Source: Marinihelvus sp036351115 (GTDB lineage: Bacteria > Pseudomonadota > Gammaproteobacteria > Xanthomonadales > SZUA-36). Taken from it: a stretch of 64,000 nt of DNA. The translations under genes and the position numbers were made by a program. The stretch lies in the NCBI GenBank assembly GCA_036351115.1, contig JAZBOL010000057.1, positions 68,811-132,810 of the forward strand, in the 5' to 3' direction. The stretch's first letter is position 1; the number at the start of each line of letters is the position of its first letter. This document shows positions 17,293 to 26,805 of this stretch, one piece after another. Under the pieces are notes generated by a model, which was not told where the DNA came from, did no database searches, and saw nothing but the letters and a program-made list of their open reading frames with translations.

Positions 17293-18414
17293 ATGCCCCT
17301 CAACCGTCGTGACCTGATTCGTTCCAGCGCCCTGGCCTTGGCCGGGGTCGGTTTGGCCGGCACATCGCCGCTCCTGGCGAGCAGCCGTCCCAAGCGCATT
17401 CTCATCCTGGGCGGAACCGGCTTCATTGGTCCCAACACCGTGCGCTACGCCGTGGAACGCGGTCACCAGGTCAGCATTTTCACCCGGGGACAGCGAGAAT
17501 CCGACCTGCCGGCCTCCGTGGAACGACTGGTGGGAGATCGCAACAACGATCACACGGCCCTCGAAGGCCGCTCATGGGACGTGGTGCTGGACAACAACTG
17601 CTACGACTACCGCTGGGCCCAGAAAAGCACGGCGCTGCTCAAGGACGCCACGGATCAATACCTGTTCGTGTCTTCCCTGTCGGTCTACGCCATGCCCCCG
17701 CCGGACGGCGTCGATGCGTCCCGTCCCGTGACGGAACCGCTGCCCCAGGACGCCCCCACGGTCCCCGTACCGGAGGATTTCAGCGACGGGGACGAAGCCG
17801 ACTATGCCCTCATGAAAGTCCTCTCGGAGCGGACCGTGCAGGACGCGTTTCCCGGACGCTGCACCATCGTACGGCCGACCCTGATCGTCGGGCCCGGTGA
17901 CAACTCCGGGCGCTGGTCCTACTGGCCTGTTCGGATGGATCGCGGAGGATCGGTCCTGGCGCCCGGAAACCCGGGCCACTCCACGCAGATCATCGACCAG
18001 CGCGATCTCACGGAATGGCACATACGCCTGGCGGAGCAGGGACAGATGGGGGTGTTCAATGGCGCCGGTCCGGCGGATTACCTCACCATGGAGTCGATGC
18101 TGACGCAGGTCCGGGACGGCGTTGGCGCGTCGGCCGAGCTGACCTGGGTTCCGGAAGACTTTCTCACCGCCCACAACGTGCAGCCCTGGTCCGACATGCC
18201 GGCCTGGGTGCCCGGCTATCCCATGATGTACGTGGATATCGCCGCCTCCCTGGCAACCGGCCTGACGTTCAGGCCGATCGGCCTGACGGCCCGGGACACG
18301 CTGGCTTTCGAAAAAGCCCGGCCGGCGGACGACAGCCGGGCGAGGCCGTTCCCGTTCACGGCGGAACGGGAACGGGCGGTCCTCGAAGCCTGGGCGGCGG
18401 AGAACGCCGCCTGA
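17293..18414 (+). CDS. Tat-exported NAD-dependent epimerase/dehydratase-like protein
   Basis: A 373-residue protein with an N-terminal twin-arginine signal (NRRDLIRSSALALAGVGLAG) followed directly by a Rossmann fold, ILILGGTGFIGPNTVRYAVERGHQV, whose GGTGFIG loop binds NAD(P). This is the extended short-chain dehydrogenase/epimerase family. The usual YxxxK catalytic pair is not obvious at the expected place (DEADYALMKVLSERTV near residue 170 is the best candidate, with Tyr and Lys four apart). Folding with the cofactor in the cytoplasm before Tat export is consistent with a periplasmic enzyme. The substrate is unknown. Confidence 0.75.
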   Translation: MPLNRRDLIRSSALALAGVGLAGTSPLLASSRPKRILILGGTGFIGPNTVRYAVERGHQVSIFTRGQRESDLPASVERLVGDRNNDHTALEGRSWDVVLDNNCYDYRWAQKSTALLKDATDQYLFVSSLSVYAMPPPDGVDASRPVTEPLPQDAPTVPVPEDFSDGDEADYALMKVLSERTVQDAFPGRCTIVRPTLIVGPGDNSGRWSYWPVRMDRGGSVLAPGNPGHSTQIIDQRDLTEWHIRLAEQGQMGVFNGAGPADYLTMESMLTQVRDGVGASAELTWVPEDFLTAHNVQPWSDMPAWVPGYPMMYVDIAASLATGLTFRPIGLTARDTLAFEKARPADDSRARPFPFTAERERAVLEAWAAENAA

Positions 18415-18440
18415 GCCTCACTGACCGGTAAGCCCGGCCC

Positions 18441-20594
18441 TCAGGGCGCGGTATCCGCGCCCTCCCCGGATGCCGCCTCGGGCTGGGACGCCTTGTGTGC
18501 GGCCGCGGCATCCGCCAGGCCGTCCACGTAATCGGCGCCGTGCAGGATCTGCACCGTCGAACCCTCGAAGGCGTCACCGATCGGCTCGGCCCGGCCTCCC
18601 AGGCATTCCGCCAGGAACCCTTCCATGACGGCGAAGAACGCCAGGCGGTTTTCCGGACGGGCGAAGCCATGGCCTTCGTCGGGAAAATTGACGTAGGTCA
18701 CGGGCAGACCCTTGGACGCCATGGCCTCAACGAGCTGGTCGCTCTCGAGCTTCGTGACCCGGGGATCGTTCTCCCCTTGCCCGATCAACAGTGGAACCTT
18801 GATGTCGTCCACCCGCGAGATGGCGGAACGGTCGAGCATGTCCTGGCGATCCTCCGGGTTCGCCGGATCGCCGACGTACTTGAACCAGGTGCCCTCGAGG
18901 AAGGGCTTCCAGTATTCCGGGAAGCTTTCGACCAGGGTGACGAGGCTGGAGGGACCGACGATATCCACACCGCAGGCGAAGGTGTCGGGTGTGAAGCTCA
19001 CCCCGATGAGGGTCGCATAACCGCCGTAGGACCCACCACCGATGGCGACCTTGTCCCGGAGAGCGATGCCATTGTCCACGGCCCACTCGACCCCATCGAT
19101 CAGGTCATCATGCATCTTGCCGGAGAATTCCCGCACCGCGGCGTTCACGAACTGCTTGCCGAAGCCCGTCGAACCCCGGTAATTGACCGAAAGCACGGCG
19201 TAACCGCGATTGGCGAGCCACTGGTGGATCGAGTTATACCCGTAGCTGTCCCGCGCCCACGGGCCACCGTGCACCCACAGCACCATGGGCTGCGGCGTTT
19301 CCGGACGCCCGTCTCCGTCCGTGTCGGAACCGGCGGGCAGGGTCAGGTAGGACACGAGCGTCAGCCCGTCCCGGGACGGAATCTCCACCGGATGCATGGG
19401 CTGCAGCGGTGCGTCATCCAGCACGGGCCGCGTGCTCATCATCTTTTCCAGGGTCTGCGCTTCCCGGTCGTAGAGGTAGTACACCCCCGGCGCCGTGGCG
19501 GAACTGTTCATCACCACCACCTGTCCGAGGTCCTCCGTGGCGCTTGCGATGGAGAACTCACCATCGAGATTGGCGCTCAGGAATTCGAGATCCGCGGCGG
19601 TTTCATCGTTCAGCGCCGTCCACTCGTTCTTCAGGTAGTTGGAGGCGTAGGCCAGCGGCTCATAGGTGGTCGGATGCAGGATGACGTTGCTGATGTCCGC
19701 CTTGTCCGCCTCGGCAATCACTTCGACGGATCCGTCCTCGGCGCTGATCTTGACCAACGCCGCCTTGTCCCTGCCCCGGCTGTCCACGGCATACATGAAC
19801 TGGTTGGACTCGTCGAAGCCGAAGGCGCTGGTCGTCAGAAAGTCCTCGGCGGGGATTTCATAAAGCACGTTGCCGTCGAAATCGACGACATTGGCGCCGC
19901 CACCGGGCACCTGCACCATGCCGAAACGCGGCTCCAGGTCATTGTCCACCATCCACGCGGCGTAGCCCGGGTTTTCCTTCACCAGGGTTTTCTCCCCGGT
20001 CGCCGTATCCACCATGTACAGGTCGAATACCTGGCCGTTGCGATCGTTGGACCCCACGAGGATCTTGTCCGCCTTGCTGCGGGAAACCCCCTGGATCGTG
20101 GAGCGAACCCCCTCATCCTGCGGCGTCAGGCTGCGAACCTCTCCGATCTCCACGTTGGAGGCGTAGACCTGGAAGTTTTCGTTCCCACCCTTGTCCTGGA
20201 GGAAGTACACGTACTCGGAGTTCGGCGCCCACACGTGGTTTCGGATGCCGCGATAGGTATCGTTGGTGATGGGTCGGGCGGCGGCGGGATCGTTCACCGG
20301 CGCAACCCATACATTCATCACGCCATCCACCGGGGCGATCCAGCTGACGGACTGACCGTCGGGGCTCACGCGCCCCTGGGCGCGTTCCGGATTCCCGAAA
20401 ATGTCCTCGCGGGGGATGAGGGCCACGCGGGGCAGCGTGGGGGCCGCTGCCGGGGCGGCTTCGGCCGCGGGCGGCGCCGTCACGGCACCGGCGGATTCCT
20501 GGCCGGCTTCCGGACCGGAATCCTGGCAGCCGGCCAGCGCCACGGCGCACAGCCCCGTGATGAGCAGGCCCAGGTAAAGGGGGGTCCTCTTCAT
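18441..20594 (-). CDS. S9 family peptidase, lipoprotein (dipeptidyl/acylaminoacyl peptidase type)
   Basis: A 717-residue exported serine peptidase. The N-terminus is a lipoprotein signal ending LAGC (lipobox, Cys22), followed by a Ala/Pro-rich linker. Residues about 55-430 form the beta-propeller (repeats such as GRVSPDGQSVSWIAPVDGVMNVWV), and the C-terminal alpha/beta-hydrolase holds the nucleophile Ser522 in GGGSYGGYATL, an aspartate in ENDPRV and a histidine in DEGHGF. The region PMVLWVHGGPWARDSYGYNS with NYRGSTGFGKQF is characteristic of S9C-like peptidases. It cuts short peptides in the periplasm or at the cell surface. Monocistronic and divergent from the sortase gene. Confidence 0.92.
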   Translation of the reverse strand: MKRTPLYLGLLITGLCAVALAGCQDSGPEAGQESAGAVTAPPAAEAAPAAAPTLPRVALIPREDIFGNPERAQGRVSPDGQSVSWIAPVDGVMNVWVAPVNDPAAARPITNDTYRGIRNHVWAPNSEYVYFLQDKGGNENFQVYASNVEIGEVRSLTPQDEGVRSTIQGVSRSKADKILVGSNDRNGQVFDLYMVDTATGEKTLVKENPGYAAWMVDNDLEPRFGMVQVPGGGANVVDFDGNVLYEIPAEDFLTTSAFGFDESNQFMYAVDSRGRDKAALVKISAEDGSVEVIAEADKADISNVILHPTTYEPLAYASNYLKNEWTALNDETAADLEFLSANLDGEFSIASATEDLGQVVVMNSSATAPGVYYLYDREAQTLEKMMSTRPVLDDAPLQPMHPVEIPSRDGLTLVSYLTLPAGSDTDGDGRPETPQPMVLWVHGGPWARDSYGYNSIHQWLANRGYAVLSVNYRGSTGFGKQFVNAAVREFSGKMHDDLIDGVEWAVDNGIALRDKVAIGGGSYGGYATLIGVSFTPDTFACGVDIVGPSSLVTLVESFPEYWKPFLEGTWFKYVGDPANPEDRQDMLDRSAISRVDDIKVPLLIGQGENDPRVTKLESDQLVEAMASKGLPVTYVNFPDEGHGFARPENRLAFFAVMEGFLAECLGGRAEPIGDAFEGSTVQILHGADYVDGLADAAAAHKASQPEAASGEGADTAP

Positions 20595-20800
20595 GATTCA
20601 ATCTCCGCATGTCGTACCGGCCCGCGCAGGGCCGGTGGATAATTTCGAACGCTGTCGCGTCTTCGCGCGCATTATGAAAGCGCCTGGAGCCAGCGGGGAC
20701 CAGTGCAGGAAGTCAGGGTACGCATCGCACGGAACCTGCGTTTGTTGCACCTGCGAGGTTGGCGTTACCATGGCCATGGCCGTTCGCTACGGGAGACCTC

Positions 20801-21514
20801 ATGGTCCGCTTTTCGCGTGTTGCTTCACTGTTTCGGTCTGCCCCGGATCTCCTGGCCGCCGGCACTGCGCTCATCCTTGCGCTGACGGCCCTGCCAGCTC
20901 GCGCAGAAACGGATTCCGGGCTTGCCGCCGCCGGCGCAGCCGGGTCCGGCATGGTGGCTGGCGCCGTGCCCACGTGGTTGCAGAACCCCTGGACCGGTGA
21001 TGTTCGGCTGGTGAACGTGCCCGCCCCGGACCAGCGCCTCTGGAACGCGGCGAGGGTCGAGGACTACACCGTCGCCCTCAGCCAGGGCGGTACACCCCCT
21101 CTTGCCCTCATGGCTATCGACCGGCTGAGCCTCGAAGCCCCGGTATACAACGGCATCGACGAGCTCGCCCTGGACCGTGGCCTGGGACGCATTCCGGGCA
21201 TGGCGAAGATCCACGAAACCGGCCACGTGGGTATCTCCGGCCATCGGGACGGGTTTTTTCGCGTGCTCAAGGATCTCCAGACCGGTGACCGGATCCGGCT
21301 GCAGACCGCCACCCGGAACGAAGTGTTCGAAGTTCGGGATTTCAGCATCGTGGACAAGCACGATGACCGGATTCTCCACGAAAACGGTCCGGAACGGCGC
21401 CTGACCCTTGTGACCTGCTATCCCTTCTATTTCGTGGGTCACGCCCCGAAACGATACATCGTTCACGCGGTGCCGGTGAGCACCGTGGACGGGCAGGCAA
21501 CGCCGCGACCATAG
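20801..21514 (+). CDS. Sortase, class D-like (Gram-negative)
   Basis: A 237-residue transpeptidase of the sortase fold, an unusual find in a Gram-negative genome. The ATG at 20801 has GGGAG upstream and starts a membrane/signal segment (LAAGTALILALTALPARA). The catalytic triad is visible: His148 in GISGHRDGFFR, Cys206 in LVTCYPF and Arg218 in KRYIV. The IHETGHVGISGHRD context resembles class D and marine proteobacterial sortases. Such enzymes cleave a short sorting motif in an exported protein and join it to an amine. No sortase-partner gene is adjacent, and no LPxTG-like C-terminus was seen in the window. Confidence 0.82.
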   Translation: MVRFSRVASLFRSAPDLLAAGTALILALTALPARAETDSGLAAAGAAGSGMVAGAVPTWLQNPWTGDVRLVNVPAPDQRLWNAARVEDYTVALSQGGTPPLALMAIDRLSLEAPVYNGIDELALDRGLGRIPGMAKIHETGHVGISGHRDGFFRVLKDLQTGDRIRLQTATRNEVFEVRDFSIVDKHDDRILHENGPERRLTLVTCYPFYFVGHAPKRYIVHAVPVSTVDGQATPRP

Positions 21515-21558
21515 CCTCCCGACGTCGGAACCCGTACCGGGGCGACCGCCCGAAAGGC

Positions 21559-22962
21559 TCAGGCGTTGGGTCCGAGCCAGGAGGTCAGCACCTGCGGCAG
21601 AGGCACCCCGTACTGGTCCTGGATCTTGTCGAGGAACCCGAAGACCAGCACGAAGGCCACGAAGCCCGGAACGAACCAGCGAATCAGGAATCGCCAGGTG
21701 TCCATGACCCGGCCGTCACCGAGTTCACTGACCAGCGTTTCACGGCGCACCACCCATCCGGCAAATACCGCCACGAGCAGCCCACCCAGCGGCAGCAGCA
21801 ATCCCTCGGTCATGAAATCCAGGAAGTCCAGGTAATCGAGGGAAAAGACGTGGGCGGCGCCGATCATCCACAGGGCAAACCCGATACCCAGGGAGGCGCC
21901 GAAGCGGGTCACGCCGTGACGCTCTTCCAGCCAGGAAACGGAGACTTCCATGAGGGAGATGGAGCTGGTGAAGGCCGCGAACAGGGCCAGGGCGAAGAAC
22001 ACCGTGGCAAACAGCGTGCCGCCCGGGACCGAACCGAAGGCCACCGGCATGGAGACGAAGAACAGGCCCGGCCCGCCGGCCGGATCGAGACCGGCCATGA
22101 ATACGATGGGGAACACGGCGAACCCGGCGATGAGGGCCACCAGGCTGTCCGTCGTGGCCACGATGACGGAGGATTTCGGGATGTCCGTGTCCCGATCGAG
22201 GTAGGCGCCATAGGTCACCATCAGGGCGGCGCCGATACCGATGGAGAAAAAGGCCTGGCCCAGGGCGGACAGGAAGGTCTTGAAGCCGACGTTCTCCCAC
22301 TTGGGCTCGAACAGGAATCTGGTGGTCTGCCCGAGGTCGCCCTGCGTGACGGCGTAGCCGACCACCACGAGGAGCATGATAAAAAAAGCCGGCATGAGAA
22401 TGGTGGCAGCCCGTTCGATACCACCTTTCACCCCGCGCCCGACGACCCAGACATTCGCCGCGAGCAACACGGCAAGCAGTGCGAGGATGCCCCACTTCCG
22501 GGCCAGCGCATTCTCGCCCTGGCCGATGGTGTTCGTGAAATTGGTGGCGGAGGCGGCGGCGTCCATGCCCATGAAGTGCCCGGTCGGCGCCTGCAGCAGA
22601 AAGGCGATCAACCACACGGAGATCACGAGATAAAAAGTGAGAACGAAGAAGCCGGTGAAGGTTCCAACCCAGCCGACGATCCCCCAACCGCCGCTACGGC
22701 CCTCGGACTCCGCCAGGGATTCAATCCCCTCGATGGCGGACATGCCCGATTTCCGGCCGATGGCATACTCGGCCATCAGCAGGGGCAAACCAATGAGCAG
22801 TACGCACAGAAGGTACAGGATGATGAAGGCCCCGCCACCGTTTTCGCCGGCGGTGTAGGGGAATCGCCAGAAGTTGCCCAGGCCCACGGAGGAGCCCACG
22901 GCCGCCATGATGAACCCGAAACGGGAGCCCCAGGTCTCGGTTTTTCGACTGATGGTCGCCAT
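21559..22962 (-). CDS. Sodium-dependent transporter, neurotransmitter:sodium symporter family
   Basis: A 467-residue inner-membrane protein with 11-12 predicted helices. The first helix carries the family signature SSVGLGNFWRFPYTAGENGGGAFIILYLLCV, which forms the sodium and substrate sites in LeuT-type transporters. Helix 3 and later segments (TFYLVISVWLIAFLL, IGIGAALMVTYGAYL) fit the family. Bacterial members import amino acids with Na+. The specificity cannot be read from the sequence. It starts at an ATG at 22962 and lies downstream of the katG terminator, so it is expected to have its own promoter. Confidence 0.92.
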   Translation of the reverse strand: MATISRKTETWGSRFGFIMAAVGSSVGLGNFWRFPYTAGENGGGAFIILYLLCVLLIGLPLLMAEYAIGRKSGMSAIEGIESLAESEGRSGGWGIVGWVGTFTGFFVLTFYLVISVWLIAFLLQAPTGHFMGMDAAASATNFTNTIGQGENALARKWGILALLAVLLAANVWVVGRGVKGGIERAATILMPAFFIMLLVVVGYAVTQGDLGQTTRFLFEPKWENVGFKTFLSALGQAFFSIGIGAALMVTYGAYLDRDTDIPKSSVIVATTDSLVALIAGFAVFPIVFMAGLDPAGGPGLFFVSMPVAFGSVPGGTLFATVFFALALFAAFTSSISLMEVSVSWLEERHGVTRFGASLGIGFALWMIGAAHVFSLDYLDFLDFMTEGLLLPLGGLLVAVFAGWVVRRETLVSELGDGRVMDTWRFLIRWFVPGFVAFVLVFGFLDKIQDQYGVPLPQVLTSWLGPNA

Positions 22963-23066
22963 GCGTGATTCTTCTTCTTGCTTAGCCGTCCGCCATTCTA
23001 CGCATTACGGCCCGAACGGGTGAACGCCCCCCGCAAAGACGCACCGCCCAACGCCTGCCTGCCCCC

Positions 23067-23097
23067 AAAAAAAAACGGCGCCCCGAAGGACGCCGTT
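23067..23097 (-). terminator. Rho-independent terminator of katG
   Basis: Read on the minus strand, AACGGCG and CGCCGTT form a stem capped by a short inner CC/GG pair and a loop, followed by nine Ts. It lies 27 bases past the katG stop codon and separates katG from the sodium symporter gene. Confidence 0.9.
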
Positions 23098-23123
23098 CTT
23101 TCCTGACAGGAAACCGACCCGCT

Positions 23124-25403
23124 TTACGGCCCGGAACGGTCCGTGTCGTCCTCGCTGGAACCCCCGGCCAACTGGCCCGCACCCGCTTCGAGTTCGAAGC
23201 GGTCGAGGGTCATGACCTTGGTCCAGGCGTCGACGAAGTCGGCCACGAAGCGCTTCTCACCGTCGCGGGAAGCGTAGAGCTCCGCGATGGCGCGCAGTTC
23301 CGCGTGAGAACCGAAGACCAGGTCCACCGGGGTGGCTGTCCACTTCTGTTGGTTCGTGGCGATATCCCGCGCTTCGTATACACCCGGCTGTCCGTCCACC
23401 GGGCTCCAGCGAACCCCCATGTCGAGCAGGTTGACGAAGAAGTCGTTGCTCAGGGTTCCGGGACGGTCCGTGAACACCCCGTAATCCGCACCGCCGGTGT
23501 TGGCGTCCAGGGCGCGCATGCCACCGACCAGCGCCGTCATTTCCGGCACGTCGAGGGTCAGCAGGTTGGCGCGCTCGACCAGCATGGCCGTCGGGGAGCG
23601 CCAGTTGCCTTCGCCGTAGTAGTTGCGGAAGCCGTCGGCGATGGGCTCGAGCGGAGCGAAGGAAGCCACGTCGGTCTGCGCCTGCGTTGCGTCCGTCCGT
23701 CCCGGGGTGAAGGGCACGGTGATGTCGTGGCCGGCGTCAGCGGCCGCTTTCTCGATGGCTGCGGCTCCGCCCAGGACGATGGTGTCGGCCAGGGAGATAC
23801 GCTTGTCACCGCGCTGGCTGTCGTTGAAGTCCTTCTGGACCGCTTCGAGCACGCCCAGCACTTTCGCCAGCTCGTCCGGGTTGTTGACGTCCCAGTCGAT
23901 TTGCGGGGCCAGGCGAATGCGCGCGCCGTTGGCGCCGCCGCGCATGTCCGAGCCGCGGTAGCTGGCGGCGGAAGCCCAGGCCGTGCGTACCAGCTGCGGA
24001 ACGGTCAGTTCCGTGGCCAGGATGTCCCGCTTGAGGTCCTCGACGTCATCCGCGTCCACCAGCTCGTGGTCCACGGTCGGCACCGGGTCCTGCCAGATCA
24101 GCACTTCCTCCGGCACCTCGGCGCCGAGGTAGCGAACGCGCGGGCCCATGTCCCGGTGGGTCAGCTTGAACCACGCCTTGGCGAAGGCCAGGCGGTATTC
24201 CTCCGGATTCTCGAGGAATCGCTGTGCGATTTCCCGGTAGGCCGGATCTTCCTTGAGCGCCAGGTCCGTCGTGAACATGATCGGCGCGTGACGCTTGCCG
24301 GGGATGTGGGCATCCGGTACCAGGTTCGCGGCGTTCTCATCGGTGGGAATCCACTGGATGGCGCCACCCGGGCTGCGGGTCTGCTTCCACTCGAAGTTGA
24401 ACAGGTTGGCGAGGTACTGGGACGACCACTGGATCGGGGTCGACGTCCAGGCGCCTTCGAGGCCGCTCGTGATCGTGTCAGCACCCTTGCCGCTGCCGCA
24501 GCGGTTGTGCCAACCCATGCCCTGGCTCTCGATGCCCTCCGCGGCGGGTTCAACGCCGACGCAGTCGCCCGGCTTGCCGGCGCCGTGCGCCTTGCCGAAG
24601 GTGTGACCGCCGGCGATCAGGGCCACGGTTTCCTCGTCGTTCATGGCCATGCGTCCGAAGGTGTCGCGAATGTCCTGGGCAGCCGCCAGCGGGTCCGGGT
24701 TGCCGTTCGGGCCCTCCGGATTCACGTAGATCAGGCCCATCTGCACCGCCGCCAGCGGATTCGCCAGTTCGCGGTCACCGCTGTAGCGTTCGTCGGCAAG
24801 CATCTCCTGCTCGGGACCCCAGTACACCAGGTCCGCTTCCCAGTCGTCCTCGCGTCCACCGGCGAAGCCGAAGGTTTCAAACCCCATGGACTCGAGGGCC
24901 ACGTTGCCCGTCAGGACCATGAGATCGGCCCAGGACAGGCTCGGGCCATACTTCTGCTTGATGGGCCACAGCAGGCGACGCGCCTTGTCGAGGTTGGCGT
25001 TGTCGGGCCAGCTGTTCAGCGGTTCGAAACGTTGCTGCCCGCCGCCGGCGCCGCCGCGGCCGTCAGCGACCCGGTAGGTCCCGGCGCTGTGCCACGCCAT
25101 GCGGATGAAGAACGGGCCATAGTGGCCGTAGTCCGCCGGCCACCAGTCCTGCGACTCGGTCATGAGGGCTTCGATGTCCGCCTTGACCTCGTCGAGATCA
25201 AGCTGGGAGAAGGCGGCCGCGTAGTCGAAATCGGGGCCAAGGGGGTTGGACTCCGCATCCTGCTGGCGCAGGGGGCTGAGATCCACCTGTTCGGGCCACC
25301 AGAACTGGTTGGACTTCGGCGTGCCGTCCGCCTGGGCGGCGGCGGGGAGGCCGGCTGCCAGGGACACGGCGAGTGCCGCTGCGAGTGTTTTAGCTTTGAA
25401 CAT
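23124..25403 (-). CDS. katG: Catalase-peroxidase, exported
   Basis: A 759-residue bifunctional haem enzyme that dismutates or reduces hydrogen peroxide. The distal site is intact: Arg101, Trp104 and His105 in RMAWHSAGTYR; the tyrosine of YVNPEGPNGNP gives the expected Met-Tyr-Trp adduct position; the proximal histidine sits in AGGHTFGKAHG. The second, haem-free domain is complete. The ATG at 25403, with GGAGA upstream, begins a Sec signal peptide (KAKTLAAALAVSLAAGLPAAAQA), so this is a periplasmic form like E. coli O157 KatP, not the usual cytoplasmic KatG. An AT-rich region upstream probably holds the promoter; no clear OxyR site was identified. Confidence 0.96.
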   Translation of the reverse strand: MFKAKTLAAALAVSLAAGLPAAAQADGTPKSNQFWWPEQVDLSPLRQQDAESNPLGPDFDYAAAFSQLDLDEVKADIEALMTESQDWWPADYGHYGPFFIRMAWHSAGTYRVADGRGGAGGGQQRFEPLNSWPDNANLDKARRLLWPIKQKYGPSLSWADLMVLTGNVALESMGFETFGFAGGREDDWEADLVYWGPEQEMLADERYSGDRELANPLAAVQMGLIYVNPEGPNGNPDPLAAAQDIRDTFGRMAMNDEETVALIAGGHTFGKAHGAGKPGDCVGVEPAAEGIESQGMGWHNRCGSGKGADTITSGLEGAWTSTPIQWSSQYLANLFNFEWKQTRSPGGAIQWIPTDENAANLVPDAHIPGKRHAPIMFTTDLALKEDPAYREIAQRFLENPEEYRLAFAKAWFKLTHRDMGPRVRYLGAEVPEEVLIWQDPVPTVDHELVDADDVEDLKRDILATELTVPQLVRTAWASAASYRGSDMRGGANGARIRLAPQIDWDVNNPDELAKVLGVLEAVQKDFNDSQRGDKRISLADTIVLGGAAAIEKAAADAGHDITVPFTPGRTDATQAQTDVASFAPLEPIADGFRNYYGEGNWRSPTAMLVERANLLTLDVPEMTALVGGMRALDANTGGADYGVFTDRPGTLSNDFFVNLLDMGVRWSPVDGQPGVYEARDIATNQQKWTATPVDLVFGSHAELRAIAELYASRDGEKRFVADFVDAWTKVMTLDRFELEAGAGQLAGGSSEDDTDRSGP

Positions 25404-25592
25404 GAGCGTTTCTCCGTTTGTTGCAGGCTGGCGGTTCCACCGACCGGTGGGGCTCACTGCCTGCTGACGCATTAACCATAGTCAAGGCGGGGGCAAATAG
25501 AAAATTGATTGTTTTTATCTTTTCCATAGGCAACTTGCATGCATGCCCCGGCGGCGGACCGGCAAGGCCCGCCAACCGGTGCTTCGCGAGCC

Positions 25593-26777
25593 TCAGGTGC
25601 CGCCGTCGTCCGGCCCGTGCGTCATGCCCCGTTCATCGAGCCCCGTGCGGGTCGTGACGTAACGCCGGACATCCAGACTCCAGTCCTCGAGTGGAGACAG
25701 GGCCCCGTAGCTGAAAACACTCGCGCGCATGCCCCGCTGCACGGACTCGCACACCGCCCAGTCCTGGCGATTGACCCGGTCCCAGAAGTCCACGGCGTCG
25801 GAAGGATCGAATCCGGGTTCCGGAATCGCGTCCGCGGCGAACAGGAAGCGGCAGCTGATCCGGGTCTCCTGGGCGCCGACCGGCTGCAGGATGAAAGCCG
25901 CCACGTGGTCCCGGGCGAGGGAAAGAAACAGGTTCGGCAGCAGCATTTCGCCCTTGTGCCGGGTCTGTTCGTCCGCGTCGAGTCCCGGGAAGGACGCTCG
26001 CTCCGTCTCCCCCGTCGCCGTGAAGGTCGTGGCGCCCTCGCGGTGCGGAATACCCCGATCCCAATCCAGGTCGGCGCCGCCACGCTCACGAAACGCGGGT
26101 ACGACCGCGCACAGCTCGGGGTGCACGGGGCCACAGTGGTAGCACTCGTTGTAGTTTTCGCAGATGACCTTCCAGTTGGCCCCGACGTCGTAGTCGATGA
26201 CCGCGCCCGTGCGCAGCGCCCCCAGGTCGTAGCGAACCAGCCGGTCCCGCACGCCCGCGATCTGCGCCACGAAGTCCGGTGCCTCACCGGGCTGCAGGTT
26301 GAGAAACACGAATCCGCCCCAGCTCGCGACACCCACGGGGTGCAGGGCAATCTCGCCGGGATCGAAGCCCGCCTGCTCGGCGAGGAAGGGAGCATTGATC
26401 AGCCGGCCGTCGAGATCATAGGTCCAGGCGTGGTAGGGGCACCGGATCAGACGGCCGCCAAGGACGCCGCCCCGGAGGCCGGCCTCGTGCGCATCCTGCA
26501 CCGCGGCGCACAGCTGGGCGCCCCGGTGCCGGCACACGTTGTAGAACGCCCGCAGCTCCCCGGCTTCGTTGCGGACCAGCAGCACGCTTTCGCCCTGGAG
26601 GTCGAACAGCTGGTGGTCGCCGGGCTGGGGAAGATCCTCTTCCCTCCCCACACAGAGCCACTCGCGGCGAAAAATATCGCGGCGCTCCCGCTCGAAGTGC
26701 GCGGCGTCCCGGTACCAGCACGCATGCAGGCTCGGCTCGAAGCCCTGTCGCCGCAGGGTATCCCGGGAATCGTTCAT
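25593..26777 (-). CDS. Rieske non-haem iron oxygenase, alpha subunit
   Basis: A 394-residue ring-hydroxylating-type oxygenase. The Rieske cluster ligands are in CRHRG near residue 85 and CPYHAW near residue 115; the mononuclear iron histidines are in NYNECYHCGPVHPEL near residue 205. The arrangement resembles the aromatic-ring hydroxylating and glycine-betaine/carnitine monooxygenase groups, which need a separate reductase. None is nearby. The frame is open to 26957, but the ATG at 26777 fits the family and follows the upstream MFS gene by 28 bases, so the two form an operon: probably import then oxygenation of one small substrate, possibly an organic acid or quaternary amine. Confidence 0.88.
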   Translation of the reverse strand: MNDSRDTLRRQGFEPSLHACWYRDAAHFERERRDIFRREWLCVGREEDLPQPGDHQLFDLQGESVLLVRNEAGELRAFYNVCRHRGAQLCAAVQDAHEAGLRGGVLGGRLIRCPYHAWTYDLDGRLINAPFLAEQAGFDPGEIALHPVGVASWGGFVFLNLQPGEAPDFVAQIAGVRDRLVRYDLGALRTGAVIDYDVGANWKVICENYNECYHCGPVHPELCAVVPAFRERGGADLDWDRGIPHREGATTFTATGETERASFPGLDADEQTRHKGEMLLPNLFLSLARDHVAAFILQPVGAQETRISCRFLFAADAIPEPGFDPSDAVDFWDRVNRQDWAVCESVQRGMRASVFSYGALSPLEDWSLDVRRYVTTRTGLDERGMTHGPDDGGT

Positions 26778-26805
26778 GCCAGGCCGCTTTCGCTCATGCG
26801 GGGAA

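Noticed and set aside
23304..25475. Plus-strand frame of over 700 codons opposite katG
   Set aside because: Antisense to a full-length KatG and without recognisable domains.
25404..25592. Possible OxyR site in the AT-rich region upstream of katG
   Set aside because: CTAT/ATAG elements occur but not with the 11-base periodic spacing needed for OxyR.
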